From DAOTUL01 sp034437435 (GTDB lineage Bacteria; Chloroflexota; Anaerolineae; Aggregatilineales; Phototrophicaceae): DNA of 30,297 bases. Both the position numbers and the translations under genes were made by a program. The notes beneath the pieces are model-generated. The model saw nothing but the letters and a program-made list of their open reading frames with translations, had not been told where the DNA came from and ran no database searches. The stretch lies in assembly GCA_964417785.1 (NCBI GenBank), contig CAYQJO010000023.1, forward strand, positions 1 to 30,297. The letters are read 5' to 3'. Positions 15,991-23,975 of the stretch are shown here, one piece after another. Every line of letters begins with the position of its first letter. Position 1 is the first letter of the stretch.

Positions 15991-16691
15991 TGGACGACAT
16001 AAAAATTAATGTGGAGCGTGTTCAGGCACAGATTGCCGATGCCTGTGCGCGTGTCAATCGCGATCCGGGCGAGGTGACGCTGGTGGCTGTGAGCAAGACG
16101 CGACCGTCTGCCGATGTCCTGGCAGCGGTTGAGGCCGGTGTGCAACATTTCGGCGAGAATCGCGTAGAAGAAGCAAGTAACAAAATCCCGGCGATTCATG
16201 CCCTGGTGACGTGGCACATGATCGGCCATATCCAGAGTCGCAAAGCTCGCCATATTCCCGACCTGTTCCAGGTAGTACACTCAGTGGACAGCGTGAAGCT
16301 GGCGGAAAAACTCTCGCAGCAGGCGTTAGATAGTGGCGGCCTGGATGTGCTGCTGCAAATGAACGTCTCCGGCGAGGAGAGCAAGAGCGGCTTTGCGGCC
16401 TATCACTGGCGGCAGGCGCGTGACGGTCTGTGGCAGCACATCCGGCAGGTGCTGGCACTGCCAGGGCTGCGGGTACAGGGTTTGATGACGATAGCCCCCA
16501 TTGTCGCCCGGATAGAGGATGTGCGCCCGCTGTTTGCTGAATTGGCAGCGCTGCGGGCCGCCCTGGCTGAGGATTTTGAGGTGTCGCTGCCAGAACTGAG
16601 CATGGGGATGACCGATGATTTTCCGGTAGCGGTCGAGGAAGGCGCAACGATGGTGCGCATAGGCCGGGCGATATTTGGTGAGCGAAACTAA
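15990..16691 (+). CDS. yggS: Pyridoxal phosphate homeostasis protein (YggS/PLPBP)
   Basis: A 233-residue single-domain PLP-binding protein with an alanine-racemase-like barrel, holding free pyridoxal phosphate and influencing amino-acid and keto-acid balance; no enzymatic activity is established for the family. The PLP lysine is in LVAVSKTRP; HFGENRVEE, WHMIGHIQSRKA and the C-terminal LSMGMTDDF with VRIGRAIFG are family signatures. The ATG shares its first base with the pgeF stop (TGATG), so translation is coupled. The order pgeF-yggS-yggT is conserved in many bacteria. Confidence 0.95.
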   Translation: MDDIKINVERVQAQIADACARVNRDPGEVTLVAVSKTRPSADVLAAVEAGVQHFGENRVEEASNKIPAIHALVTWHMIGHIQSRKARHIPDLFQVVHSVDSVKLAEKLSQQALDSGGLDVLLQMNVSGEESKSGFAAYHWRQARDGLWQHIRQVLALPGLRVQGLMTIAPIVARIEDVRPLFAELAALRAALAEDFEVSLPELSMGMTDDFPVAVEEGATMVRIGRAIFGERN

Positions 16692-16703
16692 CAGGAGTGT
16701 GTA

Positions 16704-16961
16704 ATGATTGCCCTATTGGTATGGATACTTCAGATTTACAGCTTCATCGTGCTGGCACGAGTGCTGTTAAGCTGGTTTCCCAACGTTGATCCGGATAATC
16801 CAATTGTTCGGTTCCTCTATGAAGCAACCGAACCGGTGTTGATGCCGATCCGCAACTTTTTGCGCGAGCAGTTCCCATCAATTGGCATGTTTGACTTCAG
16901 TCCGCTGGTACTGCTGATCGGGTTGTCCGTGATCCAGCGGCTCATTATTGTAATGGCCTGA
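16704..16961 (+). CDS. yggT: YggT family membrane protein
   Basis: An 85-residue protein with two hydrophobic helices (residues 2-22 and about 66-85) joined by a loop containing VLLSWFPNVDPDNP and LYEATEPVLMPIRNFL, the defining YggT motif. The family is a small membrane protein linked to cell shape, division or osmotic tolerance in different bacteria; the biochemical role is not settled. AGGAG sits six bases before the ATG, 12 bases after yggS. Its stop overlaps the following glycosyltransferase ATG by one base. Confidence 0.93.
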   Translation: MIALLVWILQIYSFIVLARVLLSWFPNVDPDNPIVRFLYEATEPVLMPIRNFLREQFPSIGMFDFSPLVLLIGLSVIQRLIIVMA

Positions 16962-17932
16962 TGATTACATTGATCGCCACCGTCCTCAACGAAGGAGACA
17001 ACATCGATGGGTTGATGGAGTCGATTGCCAGCCAATCCCGATTGCCAGATGAAGTGGTGATTGTGGATGGCGGCAGCACCGACGATACGGTGGCGAGGAT
17101 CGAGCATTACAGCAACCGGCTGCCGCTGCGTGTGGTGGTTGAGCCGGGATGCAACATCAGTCGTGGGCGCAACCGCGCCCTGGCCGAGGCACGCGGTGAC
17201 ATTATCGCTGTTACCGACGCCGGTGTGCGGTTGGTTCCCTGCTGGTTGGAGGCAATCACGGAACTGCTGTGTCAGGACCCGGCAGTGATGGTGGTTGGCG
17301 GGTTTTTCCGCGCTGATCCACAGACGACATTTGAAATTGCGATGGGGGCGACCGTTCTGCCGTTGGAGGACGAGATCGACTCGCGCACATTTCTCCCCAG
17401 CAGTCGCAGTCTGGCGTTTCGCCGCCGTCTGCTTGAGCAGGTCGGTGGTTATCCCGAATGGCTGGATTACTGCGAAGACCTCGTTTTCGATATGCGTCTG
17501 CAAGCGGTGGCGTCGCCGTTTACGTTTGAACCGGCGGCGGTGGCCTATTTCCGTCCGCGCCAGTCGTTAAAAGCCTTCTTTGTGCAGTATTATCGTTATG
17601 CTCGCGGCGACGGCAAAGCCGATTTGTGGCGTAAGCGCCATCTGGTGCGCTATGTGACCTATCTGGTACTGGTACCGGCGATATTCTTGCTGGGCTGGCA
17701 CTTCCATCCGGCGCTGTGGCTGCTGGTTGTCGCTGGTGCGGTGGTGTATCTACGCCAGCCTTATTATCGTTTGTTTCGACTGATGGCCGGGCGCTGGCAT
17801 GAGTGGCTCTTTGTGATCGCGCTGGTGCCGGTGATCCGTGTGGTGGGCGACATCGCCAAGATGATCGGGTATCCGGTTGGCTGGCTGTGGCGTATTCGTA
17901 ACCATCCGCCGGATTGGCGTGAAGCTTCATGA
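16961..17932 (+). CDS. Membrane-associated family 2 glycosyltransferase
   Basis: A 323-residue GT2 enzyme. The N-terminal catalytic part has LIATVLNEGDNIDGLMESI, VIVDGGSTDDT and ISRGRNRALAEARGDIIAVTDAG; the usual metal motif is represented by TDAG. FLPSSRSLAFRRRLLEQVGGYPEWLDYCEDL forms the acceptor side. The last 100 residues include two or three membrane segments (YLVLVPAIFLLGW; LWLLVVAGAVVYL; LFVIALVPVIRVV), so it works at the membrane, probably on a polyprenyl- or lipid-linked substrate. It is coupled to yggT by a TGATG overlap and interrupts the otherwise conserved yggT-yggU pair. Sugar and acceptor are unknown. Confidence 0.85.
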   Translation: MITLIATVLNEGDNIDGLMESIASQSRLPDEVVIVDGGSTDDTVARIEHYSNRLPLRVVVEPGCNISRGRNRALAEARGDIIAVTDAGVRLVPCWLEAITELLCQDPAVMVVGGFFRADPQTTFEIAMGATVLPLEDEIDSRTFLPSSRSLAFRRRLLEQVGGYPEWLDYCEDLVFDMRLQAVASPFTFEPAAVAYFRPRQSLKAFFVQYYRYARGDGKADLWRKRHLVRYVTYLVLVPAIFLLGWHFHPALWLLVVAGAVVYLRQPYYRLFRLMAGRWHEWLFVIALVPVIRVVGDIAKMIGYPVGWLWRIRNHPPDWREAS

Positions 17933-17997
17933 TTGTTCTCCGCAAATCGGTGTAGAATAGGCTAGAATGATGCTTCCATAAGAACCAAGAGGGACAT

Positions 17998-18306
17998 ATG
18001 GCACGCAAGTTTGAAATTACCGATGCTAAAGGTGGAGCCGCCTTTACTGTGCGCGTCGTCACCCGTGCGGCCCAAACCGAGGCCGTTGGTATTCAGGACG
18101 ATGGATCGCTCAAGATTCGGCTGGTCGCATCACCGGCGGGTGATCCGGCAGCCAACGAAGAACTGGTCAACTTTCTGGCCGAACGTCTGCAAGTCGATGT
18201 CGATACGATAGAGATTGTGGCTGGCGCGGATGGACGCGATAAACTGGTCAGTGTTGAAGGCATTTCCACTGCCTTTGTGGAGGAAAGGCTTGGTACGCAG
18301 GCTTAA
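17998..18306 (+). CDS. yggU: DUF167 (YggU family) protein
   Basis: A 102-residue protein of the DUF167/YggU family, small cytoplasmic alpha/beta proteins of unknown function. Family features are VRVVTRAAQTEAVGI, LKIRLVASPAGDPAANEELVNFLAERL and IEIVAGADGRDKLV. GAGGG lies a few bases before the ATG. It follows the glycosyltransferase after 65 bases; that gap has a pair of TAGAAT boxes (17953 and 17963) but no clear -35. Its 3' end overlaps the next lipoprotein's start by 17 bases. Confidence 0.9.
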   Translation: MARKFEITDAKGGAAFTVRVVTRAAQTEAVGIQDDGSLKIRLVASPAGDPAANEELVNFLAERLQVDVDTIEIVAGADGRDKLVSVEGISTAFVEERLGTQA

Positions 18307-19018
18307 GTGGGTCGCTGCGTTCGTATTGCTGGCCGCCTGTTCTGCTTCATCGGGTGATGGTACAGTTGTACCCACTCAATCTTTGATTCTACCGACGGCC
18401 ACACCAGAGATCGTCACGCCAACGGTGACGCCAACGCCGCTGCTGCCCCAGGTGATTGCACCGGGTGAAGTGCTGGCTCCAGCGATGACGTCGGAAGATC
18501 AGATGGCGCAGTACGTCATTGATGAACTCGGTCTGGACTCCCGCTCGGTCACGGTGGCGTCAGTCACACTGGCGACAGCGGATTGTGATGTCATCGAGGT
18601 ATCATCACCGGAGGCCATCAGCTACCGGGTGGTCATGATCGTAGACGAGACCGTTCTGGATTATCGTGTGAACGGGATAGATACCCCGATGCAGTGTGCG
18701 GAACTGCCGTTGCGCGAGGTACACGGTGAACTGCTGACACTGGTCGATCCGATTGCGGCGGATATGGTGGCACTGGCACAGCGGCGGTTGGCGACCCAAT
18801 TGGACCTGCCGACCCGCCGCGTGCGTCTCGTGGATGTTCAAGCCATGACCTGGACCGATAGCAGTCTGGGCTGCCCGGTTGACGGACAGACCTACAATCC
18901 GGTGGTAGTCGATGGCTTCCGGGTGGAAGTCGCCGTCGCCGACGATGTGTACATCTTCCACACCAATTTCGAGAGCCTGATGCGCTGCGATCCTGGCGAT
19001 GAAGTGCTGCCGGATTAG
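18290..19018 (+). CDS. Lipoprotein with two tandem copies of an uncharacterised domain
   Basis: A 242-residue exported lipoprotein. The TTG start at 18290 is chosen because GGAGG lies six bases upstream and it gives a clean signal peptide (VRRLKWVAAFVLLAAC). Longer in-frame versions begin inside yggU and bury the signal. A Thr/Pro linker follows. Residues about 65-140 and 150-240 look like two copies of one domain: a helix ending near a Leu-Asp-Leu-type turn, a V.L..V strand pair, a variable middle, and an ending with a Tyr/Phe-rich strand and Cys. The second copy keeps TDSSLGCPVDGQTYNPVVV, a motif recognisable in uncharacterised Chloroflexota lipoproteins. The first copy lacks it. Function unknown. 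Confidence 0.75.
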   Translation: MVRRLKWVAAFVLLAACSASSGDGTVVPTQSLILPTATPEIVTPTVTPTPLLPQVIAPGEVLAPAMTSEDQMAQYVIDELGLDSRSVTVASVTLATADCDVIEVSSPEAISYRVVMIVDETVLDYRVNGIDTPMQCAELPLREVHGELLTLVDPIAADMVALAQRRLATQLDLPTRRVRLVDVQAMTWTDSSLGCPVDGQTYNPVVVDGFRVEVAVADDVYIFHTNFESLMRCDPGDEVLPD

Positions 19019-20118
19019 ACGACAAATTCTCCGTTTTTGTACATGAGGTCGCCGTCAACGTGAATTTCACTCTCATTGCGCATATCGCAGATCATATCCC
19101 AGTGGACGGCGCTGCGGTTCTTGCTGCCAGTTTCCGGATAGCCCATACCGATTGCCATATGCACCGTGCCGCCGATCTTCTCATCGAAGAGGATGTTGCC
19201 GGTAAAGCGGTTGATGCCGAAGTTGGTGCCGATGGCGAACTCCCCCAGGTAACGTGAGCCTTCGTCGGTGTCGAGTTGGGCGTGGAGCAGGTCTTCGTTC
19301 TCCTGGGCGCTGGCTTCCACCACCTTGCCCTGCTCAAATTTCAACTCGATGCCAGAAACAGCGCGTCCCCCGACAATCGACGGGTAACTGAAGCGCACCC
19401 ATCCATTGACCGAATCTTCGACCGGGCTGGTGAATATCTCGCCGCTGGGCATGTTTTTGTGGCCGTCACTGTTGACGAAAGTACGCTCGGCAATCGACAG
19501 TTGCAGGTCGATCTCCGGTCCCTTGAGCGTGATGTGCTTGCGGCCCTTGAGCCAGTCGATCTTCTGGGCCTGCATCGCGGAGATTTTGTGCCATTCCGCC
19601 ACCGGGTCGCCCTGGTCGCAGAATGTCGCCCCATAAACGAAGTCCTCGTATTCTTCCAGGCTAATGTTGGCTTCCTGGGCGCTGGCCTCATTGGGATACC
19701 ATGTACCCACCCAGCGGAAGTCGCCGTTTGCGGAACGGTTGAGGCGCGTATCCAGCCAGGGACGCTGCGCCGCCCGCATCTGCTGCATGCGTTTGGCCGG
19801 GATGCTGGTCATGGCGCGGGTGTTGCTGGATGAACCCAGACGGATGTACACGTCGCCATGATCGATATATTCGGTCATGGCTGGATTGAGCCACGTTAGC
19901 TGTTCGTCGCTGCCCTCGCGCAGCAGCACTCGTGCCATATACTCATCGCTCATGATGAGATGTGGGTGTCCGCCCGCCGCCAGTACCTCACGGTAGACTT
20001 CGCGCAGACCGGGCAGCGTGAGAACGTCGCCCATAATCCCAACCCAGTCGCCGGGTTTGACTTCGGTGCAATATTGCACCAGCAACTTCGCCAACCGTTG
20101 TAAGCGGATGTCCGACAT
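19015..20118 (-). CDS. Aminopeptidase, M29 family (AmpS/leucyl aminopeptidase II-like)
   Basis: A 367-residue cytoplasmic metallo-aminopeptidase removing N-terminal residues from peptides, family M29. It uses a two-metal site; candidate ligands are visible in NMPSGEIFTSP (Glu), LGEFAIGTNFGIN (Glu), GTVHMAIGMGYPET (His and Tyr) and SAVHWDMICDM (His, Asp). Length is slightly below the usual 400-410 residues but the N-terminal domain looks complete. AGGAG lies ten bases before the ATG. It follows tpx after 72 bases with a hairpin between, so it may be a separate unit. Its stop overlaps the lipoprotein stop by four bases. Confidence 0.9.
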   Translation of the reverse strand: MSDIRLQRLAKLLVQYCTEVKPGDWVGIMGDVLTLPGLREVYREVLAAGGHPHLIMSDEYMARVLLREGSDEQLTWLNPAMTEYIDHGDVYIRLGSSSNTRAMTSIPAKRMQQMRAAQRPWLDTRLNRSANGDFRWVGTWYPNEASAQEANISLEEYEDFVYGATFCDQGDPVAEWHKISAMQAQKIDWLKGRKHITLKGPEIDLQLSIAERTFVNSDGHKNMPSGEIFTSPVEDSVNGWVRFSYPSIVGGRAVSGIELKFEQGKVVEASAQENEDLLHAQLDTDEGSRYLGEFAIGTNFGINRFTGNILFDEKIGGTVHMAIGMGYPETGSKNRSAVHWDMICDMRNESEIHVDGDLMYKNGEFVV

Positions 20119-20160
20119 AAAAAAGCACTCCTGATTTAAGGAAATTCAAAGGGGATTATA

Positions 20161-20181
20161 CCCCGACCACCGGGGTCGGGG
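20161..20181. terminator. 8-bp hairpin between tpx and the aminopeptidase gene
   Basis: CCCCGACC (20161-20168) pairs with GGTCGGGG (20174-20181) around a five-base loop, ten bases downstream of the tpx stop on the minus strand. It is followed by TATAATCCCCTTTG rather than a pure T tract. It may terminate tpx transcripts, and the TATAAT (20155-20160) could be a -10 for the aminopeptidase, though no good -35 is present. Confidence 0.45.
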
Positions 20182-20190
20182 ATATGTTGT

Positions 20191-20715
20191 TTAGACCAGC
20201 GACCGTGCCTTATCCAGGGCAGCCTGAAAATTAACTTCGTCTCCGATGACGGAGACGTATTCGATATGCTGGATGATATTGGCCTTGTCCAGGACGAAGA
20301 CCGCTCTCTGGCACACGCGCCAGTCAGTATCATGGACCCCATACGCATCAGCGAATTGCATATCACGGTAAGTGGAAAGGGTTTCGGTGTTTTCGATGCC
20401 TTCGTTGCCACAGTAACGTTTGAGAGCGAAGGGCATATCGGCGCTGACCGTCAGCAGCACAATGTCATCACTCAGGGCCGCTGCTTCTTTGTTGAACCGG
20501 TGAGTCTGGGCCGCGCATACACTGGTGTCGATGGACGGGATCACGCTGATAATCTTGACCTTGCCGTCGTAATCGTTCAGGGTGCGGGTTTCAAGTGTGT
20601 TGGCGACCAACTGGAAGTCTGGTGCGGGTTGACCAGCCATCAGCATATCGCCCTGGACATGATGTTCGACATCTCCCACCTTCATACCGGGACGTGCAAC
20701 CAAAGGTGTTACCAT
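20191..20715 (-). CDS. tpx: Thiol peroxidase (peroxiredoxin)
   Basis: A 174-residue atypical two-Cys peroxiredoxin that reduces hydrogen and alkyl peroxides with electrons from thioredoxin. The peroxidatic Cys67 is in IPSIDTSVCAAQ and the resolving Cys102 in RYCGNEGIENTETLS, 35 residues later as in Tpx; VSADMPFALKR is also a Tpx signature. Start: the ATG giving MVTPLVARPG has GGAGG ten bases upstream, whereas the in-frame extension to 20802 runs into the amidohydrolase gene. It is 65 bases after that gene, with an inverted repeat in the gap that may govern peroxide-responsive expression. Confidence 0.95.
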   Translation of the reverse strand: MVTPLVARPGMKVGDVEHHVQGDMLMAGQPAPDFQLVANTLETRTLNDYDGKVKIISVIPSIDTSVCAAQTHRFNKEAAALSDDIVLLTVSADMPFALKRYCGNEGIENTETLSTYRDMQFADAYGVHDTDWRVCQRAVFVLDKANIIQHIEYVSVIGDEVNFQAALDKARSLV

Positions 20716-20732
20716 AGATGGAAATCCTCCAC

Positions 20733-20759
20733 GCATAATATACGACCCGGCGATTATGC
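20733..20759. promoter_or_regulatory. Inverted repeat upstream of tpx, candidate operator
   Basis: GCATAAT (20733-20739) and ATTATGC (20753-20759) are perfect inverted repeats separated by 13 bases, ending 17 bases before the tpx ATG. The half-site recalls A/T-rich PerR or Fur-type sites but the spacing does not fit a standard box. It could bind a dimeric regulator or form a hairpin in the mRNA. Confidence 0.4.
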
Positions 20760-20780
20760 CCGATATTGCTGTGTGGGTGA

Positions 20781-22385
20781 TTAGAGTCCGCCGTAGCGCC
20801 ACTCACCGCCGACCATCGTTGCCACAATCTGCACATCCAGAATCTCATCGTGGGGGATGTGGTAGAGATCACGATCCAGTACCACCAGGTCGGCCAGGAA
20901 ACCGGGGGTCAGTTTGCCCAGACGCTTCTCCATACCGGCGGCATATGCTGGCCCGATGGTGAAACCGCGCAGCGCTTCCTCGACACTCAACCTGGTTTCC
21001 GGATACCAGCCATTGGGGCCGGGTGTGCCGTCCGGACGCCGCCGGGTCACAGCGGCGAAAATCCCCCCCAGCGGCTCGAAGGGATCGACCGGCGAGTCCG
21101 AGCCGAAGGCGACGGTGACGCCGCGATCAATCTGAACGCGAGGATTATAGGCCAGATTGGATCGCGTACCCCAGTAAAGATCGGCCATTTCGTAATCTGA
21201 TGTGGCGTGAATGGGCTGCATGGAGGCCACGATGTCTAGTTGTGCCAGCCGGTCGATGTCATCCGGGTGAACAATCTGGACGTGTTCGATGCGATGACGG
21301 CGGCTGCTGCGCGGTTCGCCGCGTTCGGCTTCCTGCTTACGCACCACCGCATAGACATCCAGCACATCGTGGACGGCGCGGTCACCGATGGCGTGGATGG
21401 TGGATGGAATACCGTTGGCGCTGGCCCGGCTGACGTGTTCCAGCATGTCCTCTTTTTCGGTGACGACAATGCCGAAGTTATCCGGTTGGCCTTCATATGC
21501 ATCGACCATAAGCGCTGTCACCGATCCCAACGCGCCGTCGGCGAAGATTTTTAGGCCGCCCAACCGAATCCAGTCATCGCCGAAGCCCCAGCGTAGACCG
21601 AGCGATTCCATATGGTGAATCCAGACATCGTTGACGTTCTTGACTACCCGCAGCGCCAGTTCGCCCTGCTCGCGCAGGATTTGCAGCGCCCGCAGACATT
21701 CCGGCCCGTCGAAATCGTGGAAGCCGGTCAGACCGGCGGACAGCGCGAGCTTCTGCGCCTGTTTCATTAACTGTGCCAACTGGTTTGTTGTTGGTGTCGG
21801 TACGTGGCGGGCCGCCAGATCAATCGCGTCCTCGAATAGAATGCCGGTCGGGTTGCCGCTTTCATCGCGGGCAATCTGACCACCTTCAGGGTCGGGAGTG
21901 TCAGCGGTGATGCCAGCCTGCTGCAAGACGACACTGTTCACCCATACGGCGTGGCCGCTCTTCGCCCGTAGATAGACGGGGTTGTGTGGCGCGACCGCAT
22001 CCAGGTCGGCAGCCGTTGGAAAGGTGCCGCCCGGCCACATGGATTGTGACCAGCCATGACCACATACCCAATCGCCATCGGGGACGGTATGGACTCGTTC
22101 AGCTACCCGTTCCAGCGCGACGTGCTTATCCGGCACACTGAAGACATCGACTTCCTGGAGCGCACGGGCCGTCCATTCCCAGTGCAAATGGGCATCAGTC
22201 ATACCTGGTATGACCGTCGCCCCCTCAAGATTCTGTTTGGGGGTGCCGGATGGTGCCAGTTCTTTGATCTCGTCGTCGGTCCCTGCCGCTACGATGTGTC
22301 CGTTGGTGATCGCCACAGCCGTGACACGCCGCTGGTGTTCATCCAGTGTGATAATGTTGCCGTTGTAGATAATCCGGTCAATCAT
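20781..22385 (-). CDS. YtcJ-like amidohydrolase
   Basis: A 534-residue metal-dependent hydrolase of the YtcJ/amidohydrolase_3 group, cytoplasmic, with a beta-sandwich formed from both ends around a TIM barrel. Metal and catalytic motifs: HLHWE after VIPGMTDA, KIFADGALGS, HAIGDRAV, RIEHVQIVHP and GSDSPVDP. The C-terminal KLTPGFLADLVVLDRD closes the sandwich. Substrates in the family include N-substituted formamides and cyclic amides, and none can be assigned here. The ATG overlaps the PfkB kinase stop by four bases (ATGA), so the two are coupled and may act in one salvage pathway. Confidence 0.9.
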   Translation of the reverse strand: MIDRIIYNGNIITLDEHQRRVTAVAITNGHIVAAGTDDEIKELAPSGTPKQNLEGATVIPGMTDAHLHWEWTARALQEVDVFSVPDKHVALERVAERVHTVPDGDWVCGHGWSQSMWPGGTFPTAADLDAVAPHNPVYLRAKSGHAVWVNSVVLQQAGITADTPDPEGGQIARDESGNPTGILFEDAIDLAARHVPTPTTNQLAQLMKQAQKLALSAGLTGFHDFDGPECLRALQILREQGELALRVVKNVNDVWIHHMESLGLRWGFGDDWIRLGGLKIFADGALGSVTALMVDAYEGQPDNFGIVVTEKEDMLEHVSRASANGIPSTIHAIGDRAVHDVLDVYAVVRKQEAERGEPRSSRRHRIEHVQIVHPDDIDRLAQLDIVASMQPIHATSDYEMADLYWGTRSNLAYNPRVQIDRGVTVAFGSDSPVDPFEPLGGIFAAVTRRRPDGTPGPNGWYPETRLSVEEALRGFTIGPAYAAGMEKRLGKLTPGFLADLVVLDRDLYHIPHDEILDVQIVATMVGGEWRYGGL

Positions 22386-23206
22386 AAGTTGAGGGCCTCG
22401 CGGACTTCTTCGGGGGTGGGGGTGCTTTCCAGTCCCTCACGGGTTACGGAGATGGCTCCCAGCCGTGCCGCTAACCGCAGTGCAGCGGCCATATCGTGAT
22501 GTTGTGAACCACAGAGCAGCGCCGCTGCGAAGACGTCACCAGCACCGGTCGGGTGGGTTGTTTCGGCGGGGAAGGCCGCGTAGTCAATCGCTTTGCCCCG
22601 GTCGTAAAATGTCCCGCCGCGCTCGGCCCGCGTGACGACCAGACCAGGGGCGACGGCGGCGATGTCGTGTTCGAGGTCGGGGTCGGCCAGAATGTCCTCT
22701 TCACTGAAGACGATCAGGTCAAAAGCTCGCAGTACGTCCGGGTCGAACCAGCGCCGATAATAAACTTTGCCCGCATTATCCCAGGCACGCAGCCAGCCCT
22801 GCAAGGTGAGCAGGCGCTTGCTGTTGGGGAATTGATGCACGATCTCCGGTGTGATCTCACCAGCAATCGGTGCGACATGGACCAGCGGAGCCTGCTGCCA
22901 GTCCGCCGGGATGTCCTGGGGTGTGATAGGGCCAGCGACTCCTCGCACATACTGGGTACGTTTGCCGTTGGTGTAGATGTTCTCATATGTGGTGGTGTCT
23001 GCCGCAGGCAGATTGATGACTTCCGTATACTGTCTGATTTTTGGTAGTAGTGGGTCGTCTTCGATGGCGCTTGTCAACAAGCCCACATTGAGACCGAAAG
23101 CGGCGGCGGTATAGGCCGCATAGGACACCGTACCGCCGAGTTCACGTCCATCGGGCGTCAGGTCCGCAGTGATATGTCCGATAAGTAAGTAATCGATCTT
23201 GTTCAT
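22382..23206 (-). CDS. PfkB family carbohydrate/nucleoside kinase
   Basis: A 274-residue ribokinase-fold kinase transferring phosphate from ATP to a sugar or nucleoside hydroxyl. The N-terminal glycine motif is GHITADL with ELGGTVSYAAYTAAAFG. The catalytic anion hole and base are in HPTGAGDVFAAAL, where the GAGD Asp is the base. LVVTRAERGGTFYD precedes it. The lid region is short, so the substrate remains open. The ATG at 23206 overlaps the jag stop by one base (TGATG); a GTG one codon earlier is possible. Its placement right behind jag and fused by overlap to an amidohydrolase is unusual for the cluster. Confidence 0.88.
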   Translation of the reverse strand: MNKIDYLLIGHITADLTPDGRELGGTVSYAAYTAAAFGLNVGLLTSAIEDDPLLPKIRQYTEVINLPAADTTTYENIYTNGKRTQYVRGVAGPITPQDIPADWQQAPLVHVAPIAGEITPEIVHQFPNSKRLLTLQGWLRAWDNAGKVYYRRWFDPDVLRAFDLIVFSEEDILADPDLEHDIAAVAPGLVVTRAERGGTFYDRGKAIDYAAFPAETTHPTGAGDVFAAALLCGSQHHDMAAALRLAARLGAISVTREGLESTPTPEEVREALNL

Positions 23207-23964
23207 CACGCTGGTATAATCGTCACCTTGCGCGAGTCGCCCTCACCGGTACTCTTGGTATGAACGTCTTTACGCTCTCGCAGGGTAATGTGAATAATAC
23301 GGCGTTCATTAGGTGGCATCGGTTCCAGGTAGACCGTGCGCTGCTGCTGCACTGCCTGATCGGCCATTCTGAGGGCGAGCTGGCGCAGCCGCTGCGAGCG
23401 TCTGGTCTTGTAGCCACCGGCGTCCACAACGATATTAGCGCGGCGCTGTATCTGGCGGCTGGTAATCAGGCGGGTGATGTACTGAAGTGCGCCCAGGGTC
23501 TCGCCGCGCCGCCCGACAAGCTGGTTCAAATCGCTGCCCTGGATGTCGAGAATCCAGGGTGAGTTTTCCTCGGGTTGAGTTTGCTCTGCCCGTCGGACCA
23601 CGATGTCGGCTGGCAGTTCCATGTGGAGCAGCAGTTCAGAAAGCACCTGCTTGCCGATTAAGCCGTCTTCAGCGATTTCGGTGGCGTCCTCAATCTCCTG
23701 TACCAGGATCAGGTCTTCATCGGTGTCTTCGTAGTCGTCGTCATGATCGCCCGAGTCGTCAACCTCAACAGTGGGGCTGGGTGGCCTCAGCAGCTTCAGA
23801 CGTACACGCGCCTGACGCGCACCGATGCCGAATACGCCGCGACTTGGTTCTTCCAGAACCTCGACCAGCACATCATTTACTTCAACGCCAAGCTCTTTGA
23901 GTCCGGTGGCGACAGCAGCTTCAACATCTTCACCGGTCGCCTCTACGGAGTCTTTAACATCCAT
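23206..23964 (-). CDS. jag: RNA-binding protein Jag/KhpB (SpoIIIJ-associated)
   Basis: A 252-residue cytoplasmic RNA-binding protein. Residues 5-60 are the Jag_N domain (ATGEDVEAAVATGLKELGV; GVFGIGARQARVRL). A very acidic linker follows (residues 70-100). The KH domain has GRRGETLGALQYI and NIVVDAGGYKTRRSQRL, and the R3H motif is ERRIIHITL. KhpB proteins pair with KhpA and regulate transcripts linked to division and cell-wall growth in Gram-positive bacteria; the gene nearly always follows yidC, as here (11-base gap). AGGA precedes the ATG. The length is normal. Confidence 0.95.
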   Translation of the reverse strand: MDVKDSVEATGEDVEAAVATGLKELGVEVNDVLVEVLEEPSRGVFGIGARQARVRLKLLRPPSPTVEVDDSGDHDDDYEDTDEDLILVQEIEDATEIAEDGLIGKQVLSELLLHMELPADIVVRRAEQTQPEENSPWILDIQGSDLNQLVGRRGETLGALQYITRLITSRQIQRRANIVVDAGGYKTRRSQRLRQLALRMADQAVQQQRTVYLEPMPPNERRIIHITLRERKDVHTKSTGEGDSRKVTIIPA

Positions 23965-23975
23965 TTTCTATCATC

